The notes: a model not told the origin generated them from the letters alone. A stretch of DNA of 13,339 bases from Chloroflexota bacterium (GCA_005879655.1 VBJK01000458.1:1-13339), one strand, 5' to 3'; numbered from the stretch's first letter, positions 1 to 7,436 are shown. Numbers and translations are program-made.

Positions 1-165
1 CTGACCGAGATTGCCGTTGAGAAAAATTCCACCATCGTTTTCCCGCTGCCCATTGACCTGATTCAGCCATTTTTTGAGTCAATGAAGAATTACCAAAATC
101 ATAATGCTAATCAAGAGCAGTTTGATGGACCGCGCTACCAGCCAACGGCTAGACCGCCCCTCTAG
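1..165 (+). CDS. Slipin/stomatin-like SPFH-domain membrane protein, C-terminal end (partial)
   Basis: Frame 1 is open from the first base to a TAG at 163-165, giving the last 54 residues of a protein that starts outside the window. It contains LTEIAVEKNSTIVFPLPIDL, a pattern typical of the end of the SPFH/band 7 domain in bacterial slipins, where an alternating helix ends in EKNSTIxFPLPxD. The tail after it is polar (Asn/Gln rich, then a Pro/Arg stretch) and shows no membrane segment, as is usual for slipin C termini. The family forms oligomeric scaffolds on the inner face of the membrane; the exact role here is not visible. The stop is followed at once by a strong hairpin. Confidence 0.72.
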   Translation: MTEIAVEKNSTIVFPLPIDLIQPFFESMKNYQNHNANQEQFDGPRYQPTARPPL

Positions 166-171
166 CCGCCC

Positions 172-205
172 AACAGCCGCTTAGGGCACGCCCTAAGCGG
201 CTGTT
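172..205. terminator. 15-bp hairpin, likely bidirectional terminator between convergent genes
   Basis: A perfect inverted repeat of 15 bp (172-186 pairing with 191-205) has a 4-base CACG loop and a GC-rich middle. It is followed on the + strand by CTCTTT. It lies 7 bases after the slipin stop and 15 bases after the end of the convergent gene on the minus strand, so it is well placed to end both transcripts. The T-rich tail is modest. Confidence 0.7.
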
Positions 206-219
206 CTCTTTACACCTTC

Positions 220-930
220 TTATTCTAGAGGAGCGGTGTGACGATTTTCTCTTTGCTTGCTTTGCAGATATTCTGCGCATGTCCGATAGGTCTCGTCTGA
301 GATAAGACCTTTGGACATATAATGATTAAGCATGACATCCAACTTTAAAATACTTGTCAAATTGTAGCCATGGCGATGTAAGCGTTCTGCTGCACCGTGT
401 TCCCGGTCTATCAGGACAATAATGTCCTTCACCTTCATCCCGTTTTCTTCAAGCAAACTGGCCGTTTCTAGAGCATTACTTCCCCTGGTGATAAGGTCAT
501 CAATGATCAAGGCCGTGTCACCTTGGTGGAAACGCCCTTCTATGCCGCGTTTCCCTGTGCCTTCAGGGTGAATACGTGCATAGATCATGGGTGTGGCGGT
601 CTCCAGTGCGTAGGCTGTCGCTAGTAACAATCCTCCGACTGGTACGCCTGCGACGATACTAAATGGATGAATTCTGGGACGGCGTAATGATTGTGCAAGG
701 TTAATTTCTTGCTGCATCAGCTTGCTCGCAACGCGTAACGCGGTTGGATGACTGATCAAGACCTTGGGGTTTACAAAAACGGGTGAGCTAATGGCAGACT
801 CACTTACGGTAAAATGGCCAAATTGAACACCTCCGAGGTCGAACAGTATTTGTGCCAACCAGAGATTGTCCAGGGATTGTTCTTTCGCCACCTCAGCACT
901 TGCGGTGCTCCTGCTCCCATATGAGAGCAT
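220..930 (-). CDS. pyrE: Orotate phosphoribosyltransferase-like protein
   Basis: This 236-residue type I phosphoribosyltransferase has the PRPP-binding motif ALIIDDLITRGS at 140-151. The flanks resemble orotate phosphoribosyltransferase, including the human UMPS domain: FDLGGVQFGHFT (30-41), SSPVFVN (48-54), AGVPVGGLLLAT (94-105), IVLIDREHGA (170-179). OPRTase converts orotate and PRPP to OMP in pyrimidine synthesis. Oddly, lysines of known OPRTases are not obvious. The segment before SSP reads TVSESAI where a lysine is usual, and the flexible loop reads ARIHPEGTGKRG (118-129), with R119 kept but no RKxxK pattern. It may therefore be a divergent OPRTase or a PRTase with another base specificity. 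The ATG at 930 has a strong AGGAGG site 6-7 bases upstream. A TATACT at 984-989 (minus strand) could be its -10, without a convincing -35. It is alone and convergent with the slipin gene. Confidence 0.75.
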   Translation of the reverse strand: MLSYGSRSTASAEVAKEQSLDNLWLAQILFDLGGVQFGHFTVSESAISSPVFVNPKVLISHPTALRVASKLMQQEINLAQSLRRPRIHPFSIVAGVPVGGLLLATAYALETATPMIYARIHPEGTGKRGIEGRFHQGDTALIIDDLITRGSNALETASLLEENGMKVKDIIVLIDREHGAAERLHRHGYNLTSILKLDVMLNHYMSKGLISDETYRTCAEYLQSKQRENRHTAPLE

Positions 931-1059
931 GCACCGCCTCCTTTCTTTACTATGTACTCTCCTCCGAAGGATCTACGATACTCAGTATATCACAAAAAAT
1001 AATGGTGAGGTACGAGCGTAGGCTGATCGGGGTCACTGTTACCTGCCGCAAGAAGAAAA

Positions 1060-1172
1060 CCGTAGTTGCACAATTTATTGCGTGATGTCCAAAGAAACAC
1101 CCGTAGCCGCGCAATTTATTGTGCATGTTATGTCAATTTGTGTCGCTGGTGCAATAAATTGCGCAACTACGG
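1060..1172. repeat. Cluster of three GTAG-footed palindromic repeats (family 1, copies A-C)
   Basis: There are three copies of a roughly 23-base unit: CGTAG, two or three bases, then a palindrome of the form GCGCAATTTATTGCGC. Copies lie at 1060-1082 (+), 1101-1124 (+) and 1149-1172 (-). The palindrome has 7-base arms with a 2-base centre; copies A and B carry single substitutions (CACAA, TTGTGC). The unit recurs at 3253-3323 and 12450-12562, always between genes. Layout and the GTAG foot resemble the REP sequences mobilised by RAYT transposases; no RAYT is present in the window. Confidence 0.85.
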
Positions 1173-1205
1173 GATGCGCTACCCCTCTCCTCAATACAAA
1201 AAATG

Positions 1206-1234
1206 TTGCGCAAAAGCATAGTCTGTGATAGGCT
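1206..1234 (+). promoter_or_regulatory. Possible sigma-70-type promoter of the ABC-F gene
   Basis: TTGCGC (1206-1211) and TAGGCT (1229-1234) are separated by 17 bases, each matching four of six consensus positions. They lie about 55 bases before the ATG of the ABC-F gene, after the repeat cluster. The match is weak, and the call rests on position and spacing. Confidence 0.28.
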
Positions 1235-1287
1235 TAGCATTGCAAATCTACCATATGTTATAAAAGAAGAAATTTAGGTGCAGGTAT

Positions 1288-3222
1288 ATGCCACTGATAG
1301 GTGTTAACCAACTAGGAAAATCTTTTGGCGCAGAACGCATTTTTTCTGGTGTAAGCTTTCAAATTGAAGAACACGATCGTATCGGGCTGGTTGGCCCCAA
1401 TGGCGCGGGAAAATCTACTTTGCTGCATATTCTGGCCGGGCGTGAAGAAGCCGATGCAGGAACGGTTGCCGTTGCTCGCTCTGTTCGTATTGGCTATCTC
1501 ACGCAGGTTGTCGCTTTCCAGCCACAGCACACGTTGCGTGAAGAGCTACTGACGGTCTTTGCGCAGTTGCGCCAGTGGGAACAGGAGCTTCATGAGCTGG
1601 CGAACAGCATGGCTTCTGCTGAAGCGCAACACGACGCCTCCCGGCATGAACAATTACTGCACCGTTATGACGAGTTGCAAACGCGACTGGAACATGCTGG
1701 CGGTTATACCTACGAGAATCGTGTCGCGCAAGTGCTCGATGGTCTGGGCTTTACGCGCGAGCAGCAGGAAGCGCCTGTGATGCAGCTCAGTGGGGGACAG
1801 CAGACCAGAGCTGCGCTAGGCAAACTGCTGTTGCAGGAACCAGATGTGTTGCTACTCGACGAGCCAACAAACCATCTGGATCTGGCCGCATTGGAATGGT
1901 TAGAAACGTATCTCTTGAGCTGGCCAGGCGCGGTGGTGATCGTTGCTCATGATCGTTACTTCCTGGATAAAATTGTCTCGCGCACCATCGAGATGGCCTT
2001 TGGACGTATTGAGGAATATCCAGGTAATTATACAAAATACCTTCAGCTACGTGAAGAGCGTATGGAACGTCGTATGCGCGAATATGAAGCCCAGCGAGCT
2101 TATATTGCACATACAGAAGAATTTATTCGTCGCTATAAAGCTGGTCAACGCAGCCGTGAAGCGCGAGGACGGCAGACATTGCTGAATCGAATGGAGCGTG
2201 TGGAGCGTCCACAGGATTTCCCTGAAATGCGTTTCGAGTTTACTCCTGTCACTGATAGCGGTCTTGTAGTGATTGCAACGCAAAAATTGGCCGTGGGATA
2301 TAAAAATTCCGCCGTCCAGCAGGGCGTAACTAACGTGCTCATGCGTGTAGCCGATCTGGAATTACTGCGTGGCGACCGCGTCGGTTTGATTGGGCCAAAT
2401 GGTGCCGGAAAAACGACCTTATTGCGCACACTGATCGGCGATTTACCGCCTGTGGATGGTCAGGTGCAATTGGGGCACAATGTACGTGTGGGCTACTATT
2501 CGCAGACCCATGCTGGCCTCTCTATGGAGCGCACCATACTCGATGAGATTCGGCAGGTCAGCGTTTTGAGCGAGGAAGGGGCGCGTAGTTTCCTTGGGCG
2601 CTTCCTCTTTTCTGGTGACGATGCTTTTAAGTCGATCGGCGCTCTCAGCGGTGGGGAGCGCAGCCGTGTTGCATTGGCCAAGTTAACATTGCAGGGCGCA
2701 AATCTCATGGTCTTAGACGAGCCAACCAACCACCTGGACTTGCAGTCACGGCAGTTCCTTGAAGACATATTGAGTGATTTTGAGGGAACACTGCTCTTTG
2801 TCTCGCATGATCGTTACTTTATCGACAGTCTGGCAACGAAAGTGTGGGCCGTCGAAGATGGAGTCTTGATCCCATATATAGGGAACTATACAGAATATCG
2901 TACGCATAAGCGCAGGATTGTGCTCGATGTGCCCGCGCCAATCGCCAAAAAAGCTGTATCAGCGTCCAAACCTGCTGCACAGCCCGCGAAGGTGACACGT
3001 AAAAAAGAGCCAAAGGTCAAACTGCGCACCGTTGAGGATGTGGAGCGCGATATTGAGCAGGTGGAGACGCAGATAAAATCTCTTGAGGAAGCCCTCTCTC
3101 AAGCTGCACTCCATGCCGATGCTATGCAATTGACACAGTTGTCGCAAGCATATGAACAGGCAAAAACACAGGTAGATGAGCTACTTGCAGAGTGGGAGCG
3201 CCTGGCAGAGGTTGCTTCGTAG
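1288..3222 (+). CDS. ABC-F family ATPase (ribosome-associated, Uup/YdiF/EttA type)
   Basis: The protein has 644 residues, two nucleotide-binding domains and no membrane segment, the hallmark of ABC-F proteins that act in the ribosomal E site. Domain 1 has Walker A GPNGAGKST (36-44), signature LSGGQQ (167-172) and Walker B with DEPTNHLD (from D191). Domain 2 has Walker A GPNGAGKTT (369-377), LSGGERS (453-459) and Walker B DEPTNHLD (from D477). Between them, about 250-315, lies the charged Arg/Glu-rich interdomain linker (EERMERRMREYEAQ). After a basic Lys/Pro/Ala stretch, about 575-644 is a predicted coiled coil like the Uup C-terminal domain. Both catalytic glutamates (E192, E478) are present, so it should be active. 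AGGTG lies 7 bases before the ATG. The sequence alone does not tell a housekeeping translation factor from an antibiotic-protection one. It is monocistronic. Confidence 0.93.
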   Translation: MPLIGVNQLGKSFGAERIFSGVSFQIEEHDRIGLVGPNGAGKSTLLHILAGREEADAGTVAVARSVRIGYLTQVVAFQPQHTLREELLTVFAQLRQWEQELHELANSMASAEAQHDASRHEQLLHRYDELQTRLEHAGGYTYENRVAQVLDGLGFTREQQEAPVMQLSGGQQTRAALGKLLLQEPDVLLLDEPTNHLDLAALEWLETYLLSWPGAVVIVAHDRYFLDKIVSRTIEMAFGRIEEYPGNYTKYLQLREERMERRMREYEAQRAYIAHTEEFIRRYKAGQRSREARGRQTLLNRMERVERPQDFPEMRFEFTPVTDSGLVVIATQKLAVGYKNSAVQQGVTNVLMRVADLELLRGDRVGLIGPNGAGKTTLLRTLIGDLPPVDGQVQLGHNVRVGYYSQTHAGLSMERTILDEIRQVSVLSEEGARSFLGRFLFSGDDAFKSIGALSGGERSRVALAKLTLQGANLMVLDEPTNHLDLQSRQFLEDILSDFEGTLLFVSHDRYFIDSLATKVWAVEDGVLIPYIGNYTEYRTHKRRIVLDVPAPIAKKAVSASKPAAQPAKVTRKKEPKVKLRTVEDVERDIEQVETQIKSLEEALSQAALHADAMQLTQLSQAYEQAKTQVDELLAEWERLAEVAS

Positions 3223-3252
3223 CTCTGTATTCCCTACATTCATCACGCCTTT

Positions 3253-3323
3253 CGTAGCTGCGCAATTCATTGCGCTTTACCTTGGAATAACATACATCCT
3301 TTGCAATGAATTGCACAGCTACG
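3253..3323. repeat. Inverted pair of family 1 palindromic repeats (copies D and E), possible terminator
   Basis: Copy D (3253-3275, +) and copy E (about 3301-3323, -) are near-perfect inverted copies around a 25-base spacer, so they can pair with each other as well as fold individually. Both have centre base C (AATTCATTG) where other copies have T, which suggests the pair moved or was corrected as a unit. They fill the gap between two convergent genes and may end both transcripts. Copy E overlaps the final codon and stop of the caspase-family gene. Confidence 0.8.
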
Positions 3324-4737
3324 CTGGATTGCTCCTTGAGCGTCTGATAGCACCGCCAATCAGCCCACCCAAAGCCAGGAACAGAGGAGCGCTTGCCGCA
3401 GCCATCAGCCACAAGACCAAGAAGAGTAATGGTACGAGCAATGCATAATGTGTTTTGAGTATATCTATGATCTTCGTAGAAAAAAGTTTATATGCGATGG
3501 CTGGTATGAGTCCTGTTGCCAGGCTCAATAAGAGTGTCGGAATGAAATGACTGAAGCCATAGCGAAATGCTGATCTGGTCGCATTGGCGCAGAGGAGTGC
3601 CAGTGCGAAGCTCGCCAGTGCAAGGCCGATTAAGGCTGGCAGTTGTGGTTGTAAAATGGGTAGTCCTATGCCAAGCGTGCCGATGAGCAAGCCCGCAACT
3701 TGCAGGGCCGCCGTGCGCAGAAACGTGCGTATGTTTGCTTCTGATGGTTGCGTTGTTTGTGCAAGACGTTGCTGGCGCTCTCGCTCAACTATCGTAGTTG
3801 CGTCGCTGTATAGCCCAGAGGTTATGCGGGAGCGAGCTGGTGGTGGTTGTACGGTTGTGGTCGCATAGGGTGGACTTTGCCCTGTTACTGGCATATCGGC
3901 GACAGGTGTTTGGGTGCGAGCTTGATTTTGCATAAATGGCGCGGAGGTAGGCGATAGAGGCGGTGCAGTCGAGTCAGGTGGTGTGGGTGTGCTGCCGACC
4001 AGTACGACGGGAGTTGTCATTTGCCCAAAGAGATGTGGGCGCTGTTGCTCTCCCAAAGTATTGTATAAATGGGCATGGAGTTGTTGGAGCGTAATAGTTC
4101 CCGTGCTGGGATCGCTGGCAGGACCACAGAGACTAACGATCAGGCGATGGGTAAACAGACCAAGGCCGCGTTCTCCTGTCTCGGCAACCAGTTCGTTGCC
4201 GCGACACGAACATAACAGTAGGTGATTGGGCTGTTGTTGTAATAATGGCAGAATAGTAGATCCCAGCAAGGGCTTAACGTCATAGGGGGATGTGCGATAG
4301 CGGTTCCAGAGAGCACCAGTCTGAAAGGTATCCAGGATCAATAAGACCTGGCTAGCTCGGCTACGTAAGAGCGGACTTTGCACGATCGAGTCCAGGGAGA
4401 GAGCAGTTTGGGGGTTCTGAGAGTATGTATTGGAGAGCGCTATATAGCTAGCGCCGTAACGCTCATCGAGAAAGACGTGTCCAGCAAAATATATGAGCAC
4501 GAGATCGCCTGCTTCTGCTACAGAGAAGCAGAGCTGACCAATGAGCGATTCCACAAGTTCGCGCGTGGCGAGCTTGCCCTGTACGAGCTGCACGTCTGCG
4601 GGAGACCATTTCCCGCCCTGGTTATTGACGAGCCACTGGGCAATGGCTTTTGCATCATTTTCTGCGTATTGTAATGGTTGAAACGTGGGATCTTGATAGT
4701 GATTGATTCCAATGATGAGTCCCAGACGCCTGCTCAT
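3319..4737 (-). CDS. Membrane-anchored caspase-family (C14) protein lacking the catalytic cysteine
   Basis: The N-terminal 250 or so residues follow the prokaryotic caspase/metacaspase fold: LIIGINHYQ (7-15), LQYAENDAKAIAQWL (22-36), the histidine motif YFAGHV (H87) and a late NELVAETGERGLGLFTHRL (181-199). The usual DxCHSG cysteine motif is replaced by DTFQTG at 136-141, with F138 at the cysteine position, so proteolysis by the normal mechanism is not expected. Residues about 250-335 are a Pro/Thr/Gln-rich linker. From about 340 to 462 there are four or so hydrophobic segments, ending in IRRSRSNPA, so the domain is probably tethered to the membrane. GAGGAG lies 5 bases before the ATG at 4737. 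The gene stands alone, divergent from coaE. The role is unknown; a scaffold, receptor or regulator is more likely than a protease. Confidence 0.82.
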   Translation of the reverse strand: MSRRLGLIIGINHYQDPTFQPLQYAENDAKAIAQWLVNNQGGKWSPADVQLVQGKLATRELVESLIGQLCFSVAEAGDLVLIYFAGHVFLDERYGASYIALSNTYSQNPQTALSLDSIVQSPLLRSRASQVLLILDTFQTGALWNRYRTSPYDVKPLLGSTILPLLQQQPNHLLLCSCRGNELVAETGERGLGLFTHRLIVSLCGPASDPSTGTITLQQLHAHLYNTLGEQQRPHLFGQMTTPVVLVGSTPTPPDSTAPPLSPTSAPFMQNQARTQTPVADMPVTGQSPPYATTTVQPPPARSRITSGLYSDATTIVERERQQRLAQTTQPSEANIRTFLRTAALQVAGLLIGTLGIGLPILQPQLPALIGLALASFALALLCANATRSAFRYGFSHFIPTLLLSLATGLIPAIAYKLFSTKIIDILKTHYALLVPLLFLVLWLMAAASAPLFLALGGLIGGAIRRSRSNPA

Positions 4738-4868
4738 CTCATCTCCTCAGTGGCTTAAAATTTTGACTTTACTAGTGAGCCATTGTACGATAGTTATTGC
4801 TATCTAAGTAATATACACGAGCAAGCAGGTACTTTTTGGAGATCATGCTTAACGAAAAGCCTACCCCC

Positions 4869-4977
4869 GCACCCCCCAGGGCACCCACAAGGGATGCCCC
4901 TACAATGGTACGAACGCGCTTGGGAGGTTGATCCGTACCATTGTAGGGGCATCCCTTGTGGGTGCCCTGGGGGGTGC
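4869..4977. repeat. 44-bp perfect inverted repeat made of two opposed GTAG-footed palindromes (family 2)
   Basis: Positions 4869-4912 are the exact reverse complement of 4934-4977, separated by 21 bases. Each arm contains GTAG followed by an imperfect palindrome, GGGCATCCC-TTGT-GGGTGCCC (4943-4967 in the right arm). The arms differ in sequence from the family 1 repeats but share the GTAG foot and the head-to-head arrangement. The structure sits in the divergent gap between the caspase-family gene and coaE. Confidence 0.85.
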
Positions 4978-4993
4978 CCTGGGGGTTGCGGGG

Positions 4994-5047
4994 GGCTTAT
5001 TTGACCGGCATTGTCCCTTGTGGGTGCCCTGGTGACGGCTTATTTGA
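4994..5047 (+). repeat. Decayed family 2 repeat copy with flanking direct repeats
   Basis: GGCTTATTTGA occurs at 4994-5004 and again at 5037-5047. Between them, 5008-5032 is a third family 2 copy that has lost the TAGGGGCA part but keeps the TCCCTTGTGGGTGCCCTGG part. This looks like partial duplication followed by deletion next to the intact inverted pair. Confidence 0.6.
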
Positions 5048-5057
5048 ACATTATTGG

Positions 5058-5149
5058 GGTACAGCAACTTTATCTGGTGGAGGCATCCGCATTTGAGCAC
5101 AAATTTGCTTGCTGTTTTGTGCTCGTCCACCAGATAATGTTGCTGTACC
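5058..5149. repeat. Nested inverted repeat upstream of coaE (possible structured leader or small element)
   Basis: Outer arms 5058-5081 and 5126-5149 are 24-bp inverted repeats with one mismatch. Inside, GAGCACAAA (5095-5103) pairs with TTTGTGCTC (5116-5124) as a second stem with a 12-base loop. The whole could fold into one hairpin of about 92 nt ending 48 bases before coaE. No T-run follows it, so it is not an obvious terminator. It may be a leader structure if transcription of coaE starts upstream, or a relic of a small mobile element. Confidence 0.6.
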
Positions 5150-5197
5150 ATTAGTGGCCTTATCGGTGCTAATCATCGTAGACGGAGCAGAATACGA

Positions 5198-5803
5198 ATG
5201 CCACGTATTATTGGATTAACAGGCAACATTGCCTGTGGTAAGAGCTTTGTAGGGCGTCATTTACTAGAGTTGGGGGCTGAGCGCTACATTGACGCTGACG
5301 CGATAGTACATCGGCTTTACGAGTCTGGTCAGTCTATTGCGCTCCAGGTGGCCCAGGCTTTTGGTCCAACGGTGCTCGCAGCGGATGGTAGCGTTGATCG
5401 TAAGGCGCTGGGTGCTATTGTGTTTAACGATCGTGCCGCGTTGCAGCGCCTGGAGCGTATTGTGCACCCGGCGGTAAGTGTGGCCTTGCAGCAAGAACTG
5501 GCACTCGTCAGTGCATCGGGTATCGCAGTAATTGATGCCGTGAAATTATTGGAGGCAGAATCTGGCAAACTGTGTCAAAGCAAGTGGCTGGTTATCTGTG
5601 CTGAAGAAGAACAATTGAAGCGTCTCATGGCGCGCGACGGTTTTAGTCTAGCTGAGGCCCGTGCTCGTATCACTGCTCAGCCAGTGGCATCCAGTAAATA
5701 CGCCCTCGTTGACGAAATATTAGATAATAGCGCATCACTGCAAGAGATCCGACAGCAGACTGCGGCAGCCTTCAAGCGCTTTTGCCAAAAATCTCCAAGC
5801 TGA
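5198..5803 (+). CDS. coaE: Dephospho-CoA kinase
   Basis: This 201-residue protein has the normal length for CoaE, the cytoplasmic enzyme that phosphorylates dephospho-CoA with ATP in the last step of coenzyme A synthesis. The P-loop is at the N terminus, IIGLTGNIACGKS (G9-S16); most members have GGIGSGKS, so N10, A12 and C13 are variants outside the invariant glycines and GKS. The acceptor-side motif DADAIVHRLY follows (about 32-41), then LERIVHPAV and VIDAVKLLE, where the usual D-x-PLLFE is replaced but the LLE core remains. The Arg-containing lid region, LKRLMARDGFSLAEARARI, is typical. GGAG lies 10 bases before the ATG. It stands alone, with large gaps on both sides and no clear terminator hairpin after it. 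Confidence 0.92.
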   Translation: MPRIIGLTGNIACGKSFVGRHLLELGAERYIDADAIVHRLYESGQSIALQVAQAFGPTVLAADGSVDRKALGAIVFNDRAALQRLERIVHPAVSVALQQELALVSASGIAVIDAVKLLEAESGKLCQSKWLVICAEEEQLKRLMARDGFSLAEARARITAQPVASSKYALVDEILDNSASLQEIRQQTAAAFKRFCQKSPS

Positions 5804-5829
5804 TCCTCTTTTTACCATCCTCTTCTATA

Positions 5830-5855
5830 GAAATGCTCCAAAGAAATGCTCCAAG
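5830..5855 (+). repeat. 13-bp tandem duplication
   Basis: GAAATGCTCCAAA (5830-5842) is followed directly by GAAATGCTCCAAG (5843-5855), a single tandem duplication in the gap between coaE and the transporter locus. No function is apparent. Confidence 0.7.
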
Positions 5856-5959
5856 GCTTCGAGATGAAGATGCAGAAGCGTGAGGTTTCAGACTTTCTTG
5901 ACGTATTACTATCGTTAGAAGTAGGGAGACTGGTCTATTCTCAATAGAGCCTTATCAAA

Positions 5960-5988
5960 TTTACCATCCTTCTAGCGATCTGTAAAAT
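5960..5988 (+). promoter_or_regulatory. Likely sigma-70-type promoter of the transporter locus
   Basis: TTTACC (5960-5965, four of six) and TAAAAT (5983-5988, five of six) are separated by 17 bases. They lie 37 bases before the livJ start, ahead of its GGAG ribosome binding site (6011-6014). A short hairpin, TCTATT-CTC-AATAGA, lies just upstream (5934-5948). Confidence 0.45.
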
Positions 5989-6025
5989 CATACTTAATTT
6001 GTAGTTGTAAGGAGACTAATTCATT

Positions 6026-7287
6026 ATGCAGAAACGTTGGTCACGTATTTTTGCGCTAGCAGTAGGGTTGCCTCTATTGCTAACCATGTTGGCTGCTTGC
6101 GGCGCTGGTACTACCAATCCGGGTGGGAGCACGGGTAGCCCAGCGGCTGGCTCAAAGACCATTAAGGTCGCCACGGATTTTCCAGTATCTGGTAAGGATA
6201 CTAGTAATGGCAAGCCAGCGGAGAATGGTGCTCACTTAGCGGTGCTTGAGGCCAATGACAACAAGACGATCCCAGGGTATACGCTCGAATTTATTCCCAA
6301 AGACGATGTTGGTCCCAGCGGAGCGCATGATCCAGCAACGGGTTCCCAAAACGTCACAGCCTTGGTCGCATAGCTAACAATGCTCCTATTGCTATTATTA
6401 GCCCTTCAAATACCAACCAATGTCTCACACAGACCGGAGCGGATATTGGTTGTACTGGTGCTAACGACTTGGTTCCCACATTACGTCCAACTGGTAAAGT
6501 GACGTACTTCCGTGTTGCCACAACCGACGATCATCAGGGACCAGCGAATGCTGACTATCTGTATAATACTCAGCATTATAAGAAAGCCTATGTAGTTGAC
6601 GATACCGAAGTCTATGGCAAAGGTATTGCCAATACCTTTACCGCTGAGTGGAAGAAGTTAGGTGGTACCATCCTTGGCCGCGATAGCCAACCTGGTACAA
6701 CCACTTCCTTCGTATCCTTGCTCACCAAGATTGCCGCAACACAGCCCGAAGTCATCTACTTTGGTGGGACCGATGCAACGGGTGCGACACTGATGCGCCA
6801 GCAGATGCAGCAAGTTCCTGCCTTGAAAAACACCCCGTTCGCTGGTGGTGATGGTATCGTCTCTGCAAGCTTTGCTCAGACCGTTGGCTTGACGGGTGGC
6901 CCAGTTTTTGGTACGGTAGCTTCTTCCGATGTCACCAAAAATCCCGCTGCCGCCGACTTCATTAAGAAGTACAAGGCCGCCTATGGCGATTTAGGCGCTT
7001 ACAGTGCAGCAGGGTATGACTGCATGAAGATCCTCATTGGTGCCATCAAGGCCGCTATCGATAAGGGCGCGGTGGTACCAACAGGTTCTGGTGATGCAGC
7101 TGGAGCCAAGACGTTCCGCCAAGCAGTGATTGATGCCATCCAGAAGACCGACTACAACGGTCTGACCGGCCATCACAGCTTTGATAAGAATGGTGATACC
7201 ACCAACAAAGTGATTACCATCCAGCAGTTAGCGGATGTCACCGGCAAGCCCGGCTGGAAAGTTCTCACTTCGCTGACGGTAAAATAA
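6026..7287 (+). pseudogene. livJ: Branched-chain amino acid ABC transporter substrate-binding lipoprotein, broken by internal deletion and frameshift
   Basis: The start has a lipoprotein signal peptide: MQKRW, a hydrophobic stretch, and lipobox LAAC with C25 as the lipidated cysteine, then a Gly/Ser/Thr-rich linker. The mature part matches LivJ-type (type I periplasmic-binding) proteins: KTIKVATDFPVSG, GAHLAVLEAND, then PIAIISPSNTN, TYFRVATTDDHQGP, YVVDDTEVYGKG, PEVIYFGGTDATGA. Reading is interrupted near 6371: one frame runs 6026-6373 (115 residues, ending NVTALVA, TAG); the rest continues in another frame, ANNAPIAII onward, to TAA at 7285-7287. Related proteins have roughly 20 more residues between these points (the V-x-GIVGPF-type strand), so the break looks like a deletion of 3n+1 bases rather than a point frameshift. 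The product would not be functional as written. An assembly error is possible. Confidence 0.85.
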
Positions 7288-7393
7288 GCGCACTGCTTGA
7301 GCTAAAGTGAGAGTATGGAAGCCTGACGGTTCTACTGATCGGGTTTCCGCAGCGAAAGAGGGAGTCGCCAGCAGGTCAAGATCTGTATGGCGG

Positions 7394-7422
7394 TTCCCGT
7401 CTTTCTTAATTTATGCTATAAT
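7394..7422 (+). promoter_or_regulatory. Extended -10 promoter ahead of livH
   Basis: TATAAT (7417-7422) is a perfect -10 preceded by TGC, giving the extended -10 form TGnTATAAT. A weak -35, TTCCCG (7394-7399), lies 17 bases upstream. It would start transcription near 7430, leaving a leader of about 195 bases before the livH ATG. The permease and ATPase genes can therefore be transcribed separately from livJ. Confidence 0.6.
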
Positions 7423-7436
7423 ATATATATGTAGCG

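Noticed and set aside
852..1085. Open frame of 77 codons overlapping the pyrE-like gene start and a repeat copy
   Set aside because: It lies antisense to the pyrE-like gene and its promoter region, runs into a repeat, and has no family resemblance.
1060..1172. Regularly repeated palindromes that might suggest a CRISPR array
   Set aside because: Copies alternate orientation, spacing is irregular (about 19 and 24 bases), there are only three per cluster and no cas genes nearby.
2145..2429. Open frames antisense to the ABC-F gene and others inside the large genes
   Set aside because: They are shadows of well-supported coding sequences, with no ribosome binding sites or family motifs.
4787..4805. 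Short inverted repeat GATAG-TTATTG-CTATC upstream of the caspase-family gene as an operator
   Set aside because: The arms are only five bases and AT-rich, and there is no second site; too weak to call.
4783..5004. Open frame of 73 codons through the intergenic inverted repeat
   Set aside because: It is Pro/Gly/Cys-rich translation of the palindromic repeat, without a convincing ribosome binding site.
6340..6480. Programmed ribosomal frameshift in livJ
   Set aside because: A conserved segment of about 20 residues is missing, and no slippery heptamer with downstream structure is evident; a frameshift alone would not restore the protein.
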